Positions 1 through 5,786 of a stretch of DNA of 6,567 bases are shown in pieces. Position numbers and translations under genes: made by a program. Source of the DNA: an uncultured Clostridia bacterium (GTDB taxonomy: Bacteria; Bacillota; Clostridia; Lachnospirales; Lachnospiraceae); the NCBI GenBank assembly GCA_947178045.1, contig CAMWWR010000106.1, positions 1 to 6,567 on the forward strand, given 5' to 3'. The notes under the pieces were generated by a model. The model searched no databases. It was not told the DNA's origin and saw only the letters and a program-made list of their open reading frames with translations. Each line of letters starts with the position of its first letter. Positions within the stretch are counted from its first letter, which is position 1.

Positions 1-814
1 GCTCCAGCCTTCCGTCCAGAATATGCACGCGCGATACGCCGTTTTTCACCGCATCGATACAATTCTTCAGCTTCGGCAGCATTCCCCCGCCGATCACCCC
101 GTCCGCAATCAGCGCGTCGGCGTCCTCAAGCGTCAGCACCGAGATCAGCGTATTCCGGTCCGCCGGGTCGCGGTACACTCCCTCGATATCGGTCAGGAAC
201 GCGAGCTTCTCCGCCCCGACCGCCGTCGCGACCGCGCACGCCGCATCGTCCGCATTGATATTGTAGGCGTGGAAATCCTCCGCGCCGAGGCCGATCGGCG
301 CAATGACCGGAATAAAATCATTCTCGATCAGCGTATCGATCAGTCCCGTGTCCACCTGAGTCACATTGCCGACATAGCCGATATCCTGTCCCGACGCAAG
401 CTTTTTCTCCACCGTCAGCGTGCTGCCGTCCTTGCCGCAGATTCCCGCCGCCTTGACGCCGAGCTGCTCCAGCATCTGCACCAGATTTTTATTCACCCGG
501 CCGAGCACCATCTCGGCGACCTCCATCGTCACCTCGTCTGTCACTCTCAGTCCCTCGACAAACCTCGCCTCATGTCCGAGCAGCCCGACCCACTTTGTGA
601 TCTCCTTGCCGCCGCCGTGCACGACGATCGGCTGCATTCCGATCAGCTTCAGCAGCGCTACATCCTTGATAACGCTCATCTGCAGCTGCGGATCGAGCAT
701 GGCGCTGCCGCCATACTTGACCACCACCTTTTTATTGTTGAACTTCTGTATGTACGGCAGCGCCTCGATCAAGGTGGCCGCCTTTGCTATCGTCTGCTCC
801 ATTCCGTTTTCCAT
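1..814 (-). CDS. argB: Acetylglutamate kinase, 3' end outside the window
   Basis: N-acetyl-L-glutamate kinase is the cytoplasmic amino-acid-kinase-family enzyme that phosphorylates N-acetylglutamate with ATP, the second step of ornithine synthesis. I translated 271 residues on the minus strand, and the end lies beyond the left edge (family length about 290-300). Visible motifs are the nucleotide-binding KYGGSAM (33-39), VHGGGKE (65-71), the substrate Arg in GLRVT (R90), NINADDAA (185-192) and K248 in GGGMLPK. The N-terminal segment of about 28 residues before the first strand matches the extra helix of arginine-inhibited hexameric kinases and is absent from the E. coli enzyme, so feedback inhibition by arginine is likely (inference). 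The start is ATG at 814. AGGAGG lies at 828-833 with a long 13-nt spacing, and the in-frame ATG at 802 is worse placed. It is last visible in the operon, 50 nt after argJ. Confidence 0.96.
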   Translation of the reverse strand, partial: MENGMEQTIAKAATLIEALPYIQKFNNKKVVVKYGGSAMLDPQLQMSVIKDVALLKLIGMQPIVVHGGGKEITKWVGLLGHEARFVEGLRVTDEVTMEVAEMVLGRVNKNLVQMLEQLGVKAAGICGKDGSTLTVEKKLASGQDIGYVGNVTQVDTGLIDTLIENDFIPVIAPIGLGAEDFHAYNINADDAACAVATAVGAEKLAFLTDIEGVYRDPADRNTLISVLTLEDADALIADGVIGGGMLPKLKNCIDAVKNGVSRVHILDGRLE

Positions 815-864
815 TTTTTCGTTTCTGCCTCCTGCTTTCTGCCGTTTTTCTGCGTTGCGTTTCC

Positions 865-2094
865 TTAAGAGCGGTAGTCCGCGTTGATCTTCACATAGTC
901 GTACGTCAGATCGCAGCCCCACGCCGTCGCGCAGGCGTCGCCCGCCTTTATATCTGCGATCGCGGTAACCTCCTTCGCGGAGAGGATCCTGGTCGCCAGC
1001 TCCTCGGAAAAATCCGTTCCGGCCCCGTCCGCCACAAGCTGCAGCCTGCCGTCGGCCTCCGACTCGATATACAGATCCACCCGGTCCGGATCGAACTGCT
1101 CCCCGGAATAGCCCATCGCGCACAGGATTCTCCCCCAGTTCGCGTCGTTTCCGTACACCGCCGTCTTCACAAGGCTCGAGGTGACAACCGCCTTCGACAG
1201 GGTCACCGCCTGCGCCTTATCCTGCGCGTTTACGACCTTCACCGCAAGAAGCTTCGTCGCCCCCTCGCCGTCGGCCGCCATCCTCTTCGCAAGATATTCG
1301 TTCACCGTGCGGAGCGCCTCTACGAACGCGTCGTAGTCCTCCCCCTTTTCGGTGATCTCCGCATTGCCCGCCAGCCCGTTCGCCAGCAGCAGCACCGTGT
1401 CGTTCGTCGAGGTGTCCCCGTCGACCGAGATCATATTGAAGGTATCTCTGACATCCTCGCTCAGCGCCTCCTGCAAAAGCTCTTTGCTGATGGCCAGATC
1501 CGTCGTCAGGAAGCAGAGCATCGTGCACATATTCGGATGGATCATTCCGGAGCCCTTGCTCATACCTCCGAGCGTCACGGTTTTGCCCCCAGCCTGGAAG
1601 GTCACTGCGATTTCCTTATTCTGCGTGTCCGTCGTCATGATCGCCCGGGAGGCCGCCGTCCCGGCCTCGATCGTGCCGCTCAGATTCGGAGCCATCGCCC
1701 CCACTCCCGCCTTGATGCGGTCGATCGGAAGCTGCTTGCCGATGACGCCCGTCGAGGCGAGCAGCACCGCGTCCGGCGAAATGCCAAGCTGTGCGGCCGC
1801 GGCCTCCGCTGTCTCCTCGCAGTATTTCATTCCCTCCGGCCCGGTGCAGGCATTTGCGATCCCCGCGTTGATGACAACCGCCTGCGCATGCGCGGAATTT
1901 CTTACAACATTCCTGTCCCACACAACCGGGGCCGCCTTGACGACGTTGGAGGTAAATGTACCCGCGCATATGCACGGAGCCGTGCTGTACACCATCGCCA
2001 TATCCGTCCTGTCCCTGTATTTAATTCCCGCCGCCGTGCTCGCCGCCTGAAAGCCCTGCGCCGCCGTGACGCCGCCGCTGATCTGTTCCGCCAT
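865..2094 (-). CDS. argJ: Bifunctional glutamate N-acetyltransferase / ornithine acetyltransferase
   Basis: ArgJ moves the acetyl group from N-acetylornithine to glutamate and so recycles it in the cyclic arginine pathway; many homologues also make N-acetylglutamate from acetyl-CoA. The 409-residue protein is full length. It begins with the usual GGVTAAQGF (7-15), has the oxyanion-hole segment STGVIGK (114-120), and the autoprocessing motif [14 protein letters not shown] (180-193). T191 is the predicted N-terminal nucleophile of the beta chain, exposed by cleavage after C190. GDTSTND (226-232) and the C-terminal NADYRS are also typical. An in-frame GTG at 2148 overlaps the GNAT stop codon but would add 18 atypical residues. 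ATG at 2094 fits the family and has AAAGGCGGG at 2101-2109. argJ lies between the GNAT gene (50-nt gap) and argB (50-nt gap). Confidence 0.97.
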   Translation of the reverse strand: MAEQISGGVTAAQGFQAASTAAGIKYRDRTDMAMVYSTAPCICAGTFTSNVVKAAPVVWDRNVVRNSAHAQAVVINAGIANACTGPEGMKYCEETAEAAAAQLGISPDAVLLASTGVIGKQLPIDRIKAGVGAMAPNLSGTIEAGTAASRAIMTTDTQNKEIAVTFQAGGKTVTLGGMSKGSGMIHPNMCTMLCFLTTDLAISKELLQEALSEDVRDTFNMISVDGDTSTNDTVLLLANGLAGNAEITEKGEDYDAFVEALRTVNEYLAKRMAADGEGATKLLAVKVVNAQDKAQAVTLSKAVVTSSLVKTAVYGNDANWGRILCAMGYSGEQFDPDRVDLYIESEADGRLQLVADGAGTDFSEELATRILSAKEVTAIADIKAGDACATAWGCDLTYDYVKINADYRS

Positions 2095-2100
2095 AAAAAT

Positions 2101-2109
2101 CCCGCCTTT
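2101..2109 (-). promoter_or_regulatory. argJ ribosome binding site that decides the start
   Basis: AAAGGCGGG on the minus strand lies 6 nt before ATG 2094. It supports this start over the upstream in-frame GTG at 2148, which has no comparable site close to it. Confidence 0.7.
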
Positions 2110-2144
2110 CCGTTTTTCTTTATTTTCCCCAATGGCAGGCCCGC

Positions 2145-2591
2145 TCACTGGTTGAATCTCGTAATATTCGCCTCGTTCAGCGTAAAATCATAATAATTCA
2201 GGTCGTCGCGGAAGGTCCAGCCGACGCTGCGCCAGAACTTGTTTCCGACCTCGTTCGACTGAAACGCGATGAGCGATACCTTGTTGATATCCTCCGCCTT
2301 AAGCGCCTGCATCGCAAAGACCGCCATCTGCTTGCCGATCCCCCGCTTCCGCCTGTCCTCCGCCACGCATACATGGTAGAAGCAGCCGCGCCTGCCGTCG
2401 TGCCCGCACAAAATCGCCCCGATGATCCGGTCCCCCTCCACGGCAACCACGCTCGTCGTCGGGTTTCTCTTCAAAAATTTTTCGATCCCCTCCCTGGAAT
2501 CGTCCATGCTGCGTATCCCGAAGCCGCGGATGCTCATCCACAGCTCGTATACCCGGGGATAGTCCTCGATCGTCATCACCCTGATCTCCAT
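2145..2591 (-). CDS. GNAT-family N-acetyltransferase inside the arg operon
   Basis: A single-domain 148-residue GCN5-related acetyltransferase, expected to transfer acetyl from acetyl-CoA to an amine. The N-terminus MEIRVMTIEDYPRVYELW (1-18) is the usual beta1-alpha1. The strand at VVAVEGDRIIGAILCG (48-63) and FYHVCV (71-76) precede the acetyl-CoA pyrophosphate loop RKRGIG (81-86), and SNEVGNKFWRSVGW (112-125) is the usual C-terminal helix and strand. It resembles the E. coli YpeA type of small acetyltransferase. The start ATG has a perfect AAGGAGG (2599-2605) at 7 nt, starting just beyond the argC stop codon, so translational coupling with argC is likely. The substrate is unknown. Its place between argC and argJ makes glutamate (a short N-acetylglutamate synthase) a reasonable guess, but nothing in the sequence proves it. 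Confidence 0.9.
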   Translation of the reverse strand: MEIRVMTIEDYPRVYELWMSIRGFGIRSMDDSREGIEKFLKRNPTTSVVAVEGDRIIGAILCGHDGRRGCFYHVCVAEDRRKRGIGKQMAVFAMQALKAEDINKVSLIAFQSNEVGNKFWRSVGWTFRDDLNYYDFTLNEANITRFNQ

Positions 2592-2605
2592 ACCGCCGCC
2601 TCCTT

Positions 2606-3646
2606 TTACGGGAAGCTCGGCACAAGCTCAAGGCCCATGCTCTCCGCAAGCCCGAACATCAGATTCATATTCTGCACCGCCTGGCCGGCCGCGCCCTTGA
2701 CGAGATTATCCATCGCGCCCATCATGACAACGCGCTTTGTCCTCTCGTCCAGCCGGAAATTCACATCGACGTAATTGCTGCCCTCCACCCATCTCGTCTC
2801 CGGGCAGACGCCGTCCTCCAGCACACGGACGAATTTTTCGTCCCCGTAATAGCGCTCGTAGATCGAGCGGATCTCCTCCGGCCCGATATCCTTTTTTAAG
2901 GAAGCATAGGCCGTCACCAGGATGCCCCGGTTCATCGGCACAAGGTGCGGCGTAAAGCTGAGGCAGAGCGGCCGCCCCGCCGCATAGCCCAGCTGCTCCT
3001 CGATCTCCGGCGTGTGCCTGTGGCTTGCCACGCCGTAGGCCTTGATATTCTCGTTGACCTCACAGAACAGATTCGCCGTCTTCGCCGAGCGCCCGGCGCC
3101 GGAGGTTCCCGATTTCGCATCGATAATGATCGTATCCGGATCGATCACGCCCTCCTTCACAAGCGGATAGACCGACAAAATCGAGCAGGTCGGATAGCAG
3201 CCCGGATTTGCCAGCAGACGGGCCGACCTCACGCGCTCCCGGTTGATCTCGCACAGCCCGTACACCGCCTCCTCAATGAACTGAGGGCTTGCATGCGAAA
3301 TTCCGTACCACTTTTCGTAGGTCGCCACGTCCTTGATCCGGAAATCCGCGGACAGATCAATAATCTTTGTCTTTGAGAGCACCTCCTCGCTGACGAGGGA
3401 GGCGCACAGCCCCTGCGGCGTCGCCGTGAAAATCACATCCGCCCGGTCCGCCAGCGCCTCCATATTGTCGTCCAGACAGGCCGCGTCCACGAGCTCGAAC
3501 ATGTTCCGGAATACCTCATAATATTTTTTGTCTATATAGCTTCTCGAGCCGTACCAGACGATCTCCGCCTGCGGATGCTGCAGCAGAAGGCGCACAAGCT
3601 CCTGCCCCGCATAGCCGGTCGCGCCGATGATCCCTGCCTTCACCAT
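2606..3646 (-). CDS. argC: N-acetyl-gamma-glutamyl-phosphate reductase
   Basis: ArgC reduces N-acetylglutamyl 5-phosphate with NADPH to the semialdehyde, the third step of ornithine synthesis, in the cytoplasm. The protein is 346 residues, the usual length of the long bacterial form. The N-terminal Rossmann dinucleotide motif GIIGATGYAGQELVRLL (5-21) is followed by FTATPQG (73-79). The catalytic cysteine is C150 in NPGCYPT, the conserved SGTSGAGR spans 179-186, and the catalytic-site histidines are in SHRHTPE (208-214). FTPHLVPMNRGIL, further on, is also family-typical. The start is ATG 3646, preceded by the purine-rich AGGAAGGGA. It is first in the operon, with the promoter and ARG-like boxes 70-110 nt upstream. 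The next gene begins 14 nt after the stop. Confidence 0.98.
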   Translation of the reverse strand: MVKAGIIGATGYAGQELVRLLLQHPQAEIVWYGSRSYIDKKYYEVFRNMFELVDAACLDDNMEALADRADVIFTATPQGLCASLVSEEVLSKTKIIDLSADFRIKDVATYEKWYGISHASPQFIEEAVYGLCEINRERVRSARLLANPGCYPTCSILSVYPLVKEGVIDPDTIIIDAKSGTSGAGRSAKTANLFCEVNENIKAYGVASHRHTPEIEEQLGYAAGRPLCLSFTPHLVPMNRGILVTAYASLKKDIGPEEIRSIYERYYGDEKFVRVLEDGVCPETRWVEGSNYVDVNFRLDERTKRVVMMGAMDNLVKGAAGQAVQNMNLMFGLAESMGLELVPSFP

Positions 3647-3718
3647 ATTCTTCCCTTCCTTTCTCCGCCGGCTTTCCCGGCGCTTTTCCCTTTGTCATTG
3701 CTTTTGCTATTATGTTTG

Positions 3719-3757
3719 TTTTTATAATTATACATTAAAATTGAATATTATGCAACC
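3719..3757 (-). promoter_or_regulatory. Tandem ARG-box-like operator for ArgR/AhrC
   Basis: Two 18-bp boxes, 3719-3736 and 3740-3757, have centres 21 bp apart, the spacing typical of paired ARG boxes. The first ends in AATTATACATT, which matches the right half of the E. coli ARG box, and matches 14 of 18 positions of one consensus form. The second contains the half-site TGAATA (3743-3748) with a weaker partner, TGCAA. Together they cover both promoter hexamers. Assignment to ArgR is inferred from the sequence and from similarity to the argG promoter; no argR gene is in the window. Confidence 0.55.
3727..3755 (-). promoter_or_regulatory. Sigma-A-like promoter of the argC operon
   Basis: On the minus strand, -35 TTGCAT (3750-3755) and a perfect -10 TATAAT (3727-3732) are separated by exactly 17 nt. 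Transcription should begin near 3720, giving a leader of about 74 nt before argC. The promoter sits in the only strongly AT-rich stretch between maf and argC and lies wholly within the two ARG-like boxes, which suits repression by blocking RNA polymerase. Confidence 0.75.
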
Positions 3758-3794
3758 TCTTTTTTCCGCTTTTTCCCACGGCCTGTTCAGGCAG

Positions 3795-4430
3795 TCACAA
3801 GGGCCATGCGCCGAGCGCCTTCAGCTCCTGCACGACCGCCGAGATCGGCAATCCGACCACATTGTAATAATCACCCCGGATCTCCCGGATATAGGCTGCG
3901 AATCTTCCCTGAATGGCGTATGCCCCGGCCTTGTCCGCATATTCCCCGCAGTCAAGATAGCGCTCGATCTCCTCCCGCGTCATCGGATAAAAATACACCT
4001 CTGTTTTCACCGCCAGGCTGCGCAGCTCTTCCCTTCCGTCCTCGCCGCGCCGGCAGAGCGCAACTCCCGTATATACCTCGTGGGAATCCCCCTGCAGCCG
4101 CCCGAGCATCTCCGCCGCATCCGCGCGGTCCCGCGGCTTGTTCAGCAGTCTTCCCCGGTGCGCCACGACCGTGTCCGCCCCAAGCACAAGAACCGACGGG
4201 GCAGAACCGTCCGACGCCCCCGGCTCCCCGGCCATTTTCCTGTATACCTCCGCCGCCTTTCCGCGCGAAAGTGCTCTCACATATTCCTCCGGCGCGGCCC
4301 CTGCACCGATGCTCCGCTCGTCAAAATCCGAGGGTCTGACAATGTATTCCAGCCCCGCCTGAGAAAGTATTTCCCTGCGCCTCGGCGAAGCTGACGCCAA
4401 CACAAGCTGATATTTCACGATCTCCTCCAT
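3795..4430 (-). CDS. maf: Maf-family nucleoside triphosphate pyrophosphatase (dTTP/UTP type)
   Basis: Maf proteins hydrolyse dTTP, UTP and modified nucleotides to monophosphate and pyrophosphate, and are linked to house-cleaning and to inhibition of septum formation. The 211-residue protein shows SASPRR (13-18), the catalytic aspartate D86 in GADTVV, NKP (97-99), HEVYTGV (117-123), DKAGAYAIQG (166-175) and GDYYNVVGLP (186-195). The DKAGAY-IQG form is that of the YhdE/Maf dTTP/UTP subgroup rather than YceF. A Gly/Ser/Pro-rich loop (about 68-78) before GADTVV makes it slightly long. The frame stays open upstream to 4637, but that part has no Maf homology and crosses the promoter and hairpin. 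ATG 4430 lacks a good ribosome site, while GTG 4418 has one. It lies downstream of the PAP2 gene with its own promoter. No link to arginine is evident. Confidence 0.94.
   Translation of the reverse strand: MEEIVKYQLVLASASPRRREILSQAGLEYIVRPSDFDERSIGAGAAPEEYVRALSRGKAAEVYRKMAGEPGASDGSAPSVLVLGADTVVAHRGRLLNKPRDRADAAEMLGRLQGDSHEVYTGVALCRRGEDGREELRSLAVKTEVYFYPMTREEIERYLDCGEYADKAGAYAIQGRFAAYIREIRGDYYNVVGLPISAVVQELKALGAWPL
4422..4428 (-). promoter_or_regulatory. Ribosome binding site for an alternative maf start
   Basis: GGAGGAG lies within the first codons of the ATG 4430 reading and just ahead of an in-frame GTG at 4418. The GTG start would give a 207-residue Maf beginning MKYQLVLASASPRR, close to the typical family N-terminus. 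The spacing is short (5 nt after GGAGG), so the choice stays open. Confidence 0.4.
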
Positions 4431-4497
4431 GCCGCGGACATTTTTCTTCTGCAAAAGGACGCTCCCGCGACCGCGCCCTGCCGTTCTCCCGTATAAT

Positions 4498-4537
4498 TTT
4501 TTGCGCAGGGGCCTGTTTTCAGACCCCTGCGCAAAAA
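4498..4537 (-). other. Perfect 18-bp hairpin in the maf leader RNA
   Basis: The arms TTTTTGCGCAGGGG (4498-4511) and its exact complement (4524-4537) enclose 12 nt. In minus-strand RNA these 12 nt continue pairing as a U-G wobble plus CUG/CAG, leaving an AAAA tetraloop and an 18-bp stem. In plus-strand RNA the wobble position becomes a C-A mismatch, so the structure favours minus-strand transcripts. The T-tract lies 5' and the A-tract 3' of the GC stem on both strands, which is the reverse of an intrinsic terminator. It falls about 20 nt after the predicted maf transcription start and about 68 nt before ATG 4430. Function unknown. Confidence 0.75.
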
Positions 4538-4563
4538 TTGGGTGATGTTTTTTGCCATGCCCT

Positions 4564-4592
4564 ATCATAGCATAGATGTGCAGAATTGGCAA
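4564..4592 (-). promoter_or_regulatory. Extended -10 promoter for maf
   Basis: On the minus strand, -35 TTGCCA (4587-4592), a 17-nt spacer and -10 TATGAT (4564-4569), preceded by TGC, make an extended -10. Transcription would begin near 4557 and give a leader of about 127 nt containing the 18-bp hairpin. It lies 85 bp after the PAP2 stop codon, so maf need not depend on upstream transcription. Confidence 0.6.
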
Positions 4593-4676
4593 GACGATGT
4601 TTGCCGTGCCGGGCATCGCTGCTTTCCCGTCCCACACGCCGCGGCACCTGCCGCCGGACCGCCCTTTCCGCCCTCA

Positions 4677-5384
4677 TCACGCGGCCTTTTCCCGCCGCTG
4701 AGCCGCGAGGCTGTCCGGAATGAAGTAAGCTGCCGCATACATGACCGCCGCCAGGCCGAACGCCCAGAACACATCCTTTGCGGAATGCTGCTTGACGAAC
4801 ATCGTGGACAGGCAGATCGCCGCCGAGAGCACACAGGAGCCGATCCTGAGCGCCTTTTTCTCCCTGAGCGAGCGGCATCTGTTGATAGCGATGCAGGCCC
4901 CGATCGAATTGAAGCAATGAATGCTCGGACAGCAGTTTGTCCCCGGATCATTCGCATAAATAAAGCGTGTAAGTTCGATCAGCAGATTGTCCCGGCCGAG
5001 CGCGTCGAGATCCGGACGGAAATCGACCCCGTTCGGCCAGATCGTGTAGGTGATCAGCGCGATCGTCATCCCGATAAACAAAAAAGCCGCAAGCTGATAA
5101 TATTCCCTGCGCTCCGCAAAAAAGAAAAAATACGCGATCGTAAGCAGAATATACGGGAACCACAGATAATACGGTATAATAAACCACTCGCAGAACGGTA
5201 TCCTGTCATCGAACGCGATATGTATCGGTTCGAACTGTTCCACGGTCAGATAGTTGAGCAGCGTCCACCATACCAGATACACGACTGCATAGAGCAGCGT
5301 CCAGGCATGCTTGTACTTCTTCAAAAAGGGTTTCATAAATTTTGCATTCTGCCGCCTTCGCGGCGGTTCCTCCTTCTTTCTCAC
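4677..5384 (-). CDS. PAP2-superfamily membrane protein
   Basis: A predicted integral membrane protein of 235 residues with about six hydrophobic segments (roughly 28-46, 67-90, 97-116, 155-168, 181-197, 203-223). It belongs to the PAP2 phosphatase / phosphotransferase superfamily. The second motif reads CPSIH (152-156) in place of PSGH, and the third STMFVKQHSAKD (193-204), with H156, H200 and D204 as the likely catalytic residues. A possible first motif, FRP, is at 122-124. The PS-I-H and KQH-D pattern is closer to the Aur1-like PAP2_3 branch than to classical lipid phosphatases, so either lipid phosphate hydrolysis or head-group transfer is possible. GTG 5384 is preferred because AAGGCGG (5391-5397) lies 6 nt upstream; ATG 5336 (M17) is the alternative. 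Tandem stops TGATGA end it. The substrate and any tie to its neighbours are unknown. Confidence 0.85.
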   Translation of the reverse strand: MRKKEEPPRRRQNAKFMKPFLKKYKHAWTLLYAVVYLVWWTLLNYLTVEQFEPIHIAFDDRIPFCEWFIIPYYLWFPYILLTIAYFFFFAERREYYQLAAFLFIGMTIALITYTIWPNGVDFRPDLDALGRDNLLIELTRFIYANDPGTNCCPSIHCFNSIGACIAINRCRSLREKKALRIGSCVLSAAICLSTMFVKQHSAKDVFWAFGLAAVMYAAAYFIPDSLAAQRREKAA

Positions 5385-5390
5385 TGTTTT

Positions 5391-5402
5391 CCGCCTTCCT
5401 CC
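5391..5402 (-). promoter_or_regulatory. Ribosome binding site supporting the GTG start of the PAP2 gene
   Basis: GGAGGAAGGCGG on the minus strand ends 6 nt before GTG 5384. The later ATG at 5336 has only an AAGGCGG 15 nt away, inside a small GC-rich stem, so the GTG is the better start. Confidence 0.55.
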
Positions 5403-5544
5403 GCACTGTTTTTTGCTCCTTCCCCGTCAAAAGCGGAAAAGCGGCGACCTGGTCATAATTTCCCCCGGTCAGACAACAGGATATAACTTTGGCCGGCAAA
5501 ATACAACAGAAAAAATATAAATTTTTTTTGAAGATTTTCTTTGC

Positions 5545-5573
5545 TTGCTTTTCCTCCCTCAATTCGCTATAAT
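5545..5573 (+). promoter_or_regulatory. Distal rightward promoter upstream of argG
   Basis: -35 TTGCTT (5545-5550), a 17-nt spacer and a perfect -10 TATAAT (5568-5573), with a T-rich UP-like tract at 5522-5529. The predicted start is near 5580. The -10 lies in the centre of the palindrome CGCTATAATAGCG (5565-5577). It could read into argG or produce a short structured RNA. Confidence 0.5.
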
Positions 5574-5626
5574 AGCGGCAGGCTGCGCAGGGGGATATAC
5601 CAGGTTCCGCGCACCGGAGCCGCTAT
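5565..5626 (+). repeat. Nested inverted repeats around the distal promoter
   Basis: ATAGCGGC (5572-5579) is exactly complementary to GCCGCTAT (5619-5626), and TGCGC (5584-5588) to GCGCA (5609-5613). CGCTAT (5565-5570) also pairs with ATAGCG (5572-5577). The 5' ATAGCGGC can therefore pair with either a left or a right partner. The right arm is followed by a U-rich but interrupted run (5624-5640), which could act as a weak terminator. However, the predicted transcription start at about 5580 would leave the outer 5' arm out of the RNA, so the repeats may act as DNA. Confidence 0.45.
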
Positions 5627-5645
5627 TTCTTTACTTTTCTCCCTC

Positions 5646-5674
5646 TTGCATATTCAAACATTTTGATGTATATT
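5646..5674 (+). promoter_or_regulatory. Proximal argG promoter with ARG-like operator
   Basis: -35 TTGCAT (5646-5651), a 17-nt spacer and -10 TATATT (5669-5674). The -35 is identical to that of argC, and from 5661 to 5681 the sequence matches the argC promoter (3720-3740, minus strand) at 19 of 21 positions. TTGCATATTCAA (5646-5657) is a near-palindrome resembling Bacillus AhrC half-sites, and GATGTATA (5665-5672) resembles the ARG-box half TGTATA. Transcription would begin near 5681. ArgR-type control is inferred. Confidence 0.65.
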
Positions 5675-5786
5675 TATAAAAGTCGCTCAGGGAATGCAGA
5701 AGAAATCGCAAACAGGCTCGAGATACGCACGGGTATAAGAGCAAAATTGCGGATCAAAATTAATATTTATAAGGAGGATACAAATT

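Larger units (their letters stand above)
5385..5786. other. 402-bp divergent intergenic region between the PAP2 gene and argG
   Basis: The left part (5385-5500) holds the PAP2 ribosome site and no clear minus-strand promoter; the best -10-like string on that strand, TTATAT (5481-5486), lacks a good -35. At 5510-5529 an A-tract followed by a T8-tract forms an AT-only imperfect palindrome, probably bent DNA or an UP element for the promoter at 5545. Next come the first rightward promoter (5545-5573), a GC-rich structured block (5565-5626), a pyrimidine-rich stretch (5624-5646), the second rightward promoter with ARG-like boxes (5644-5682) and a 106-nt argG leader. I saw no riboswitch, T-box motif or RNA gene that I recognise. 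Confidence 0.7.

Noticed and set aside
23..868. Plus-strand open frame of 281 codons opposite argB
   Set aside because: The complementary strand encodes ArgB with all catalytic motifs; the plus-strand product is an Arg/His-rich shadow.
784..2193. Long plus-strand open frame of 469 codons opposite argJ
   Set aside because: It is antisense to a clear full-length argJ, has arginine-rich low-complexity composition typical of GC-rich shadow frames, and shows no recognisable domain.
3781..3792. GCCTGTTCAGGC palindrome after maf as a terminator
   Set aside because: The stem is only 5 bp with a 2-nt loop and is followed on the minus strand by a purine-rich sequence, not a T-run.
4492..4497. TATAAT on the plus strand near the maf leader
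   Set aside because: No -35-like hexamer lies 16-18 nt upstream (the place holds GACCGC) and no plus-strand gene follows.
4498..4537. Bidirectional rho-independent terminator
   Set aside because: T-tracts lie on the 5' side and A-tracts on the 3' side of the stem on both strands, so no U-run follows the hairpin in either RNA.
4431..4637. In-frame N-terminal extension of Maf by 69 codons
   Set aside because: The extension has no Maf homology and runs over the extended -10 promoter and the leader hairpin; Maf proteins begin close to the SASPRR motif.
4542..5486. Plus-strand open frame of 314 codons opposite the PAP2 gene
   Set aside because: The minus strand encodes a coherent membrane protein with PAP2 motifs; the plus-strand frame has no domain and crosses the maf promoter.
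5574..5786. T-box or known amino-acid riboswitch upstream of argG
   Set aside because: No AGGGUGGNACCGCG-type T-box motif or other leader family that I recognise is present.
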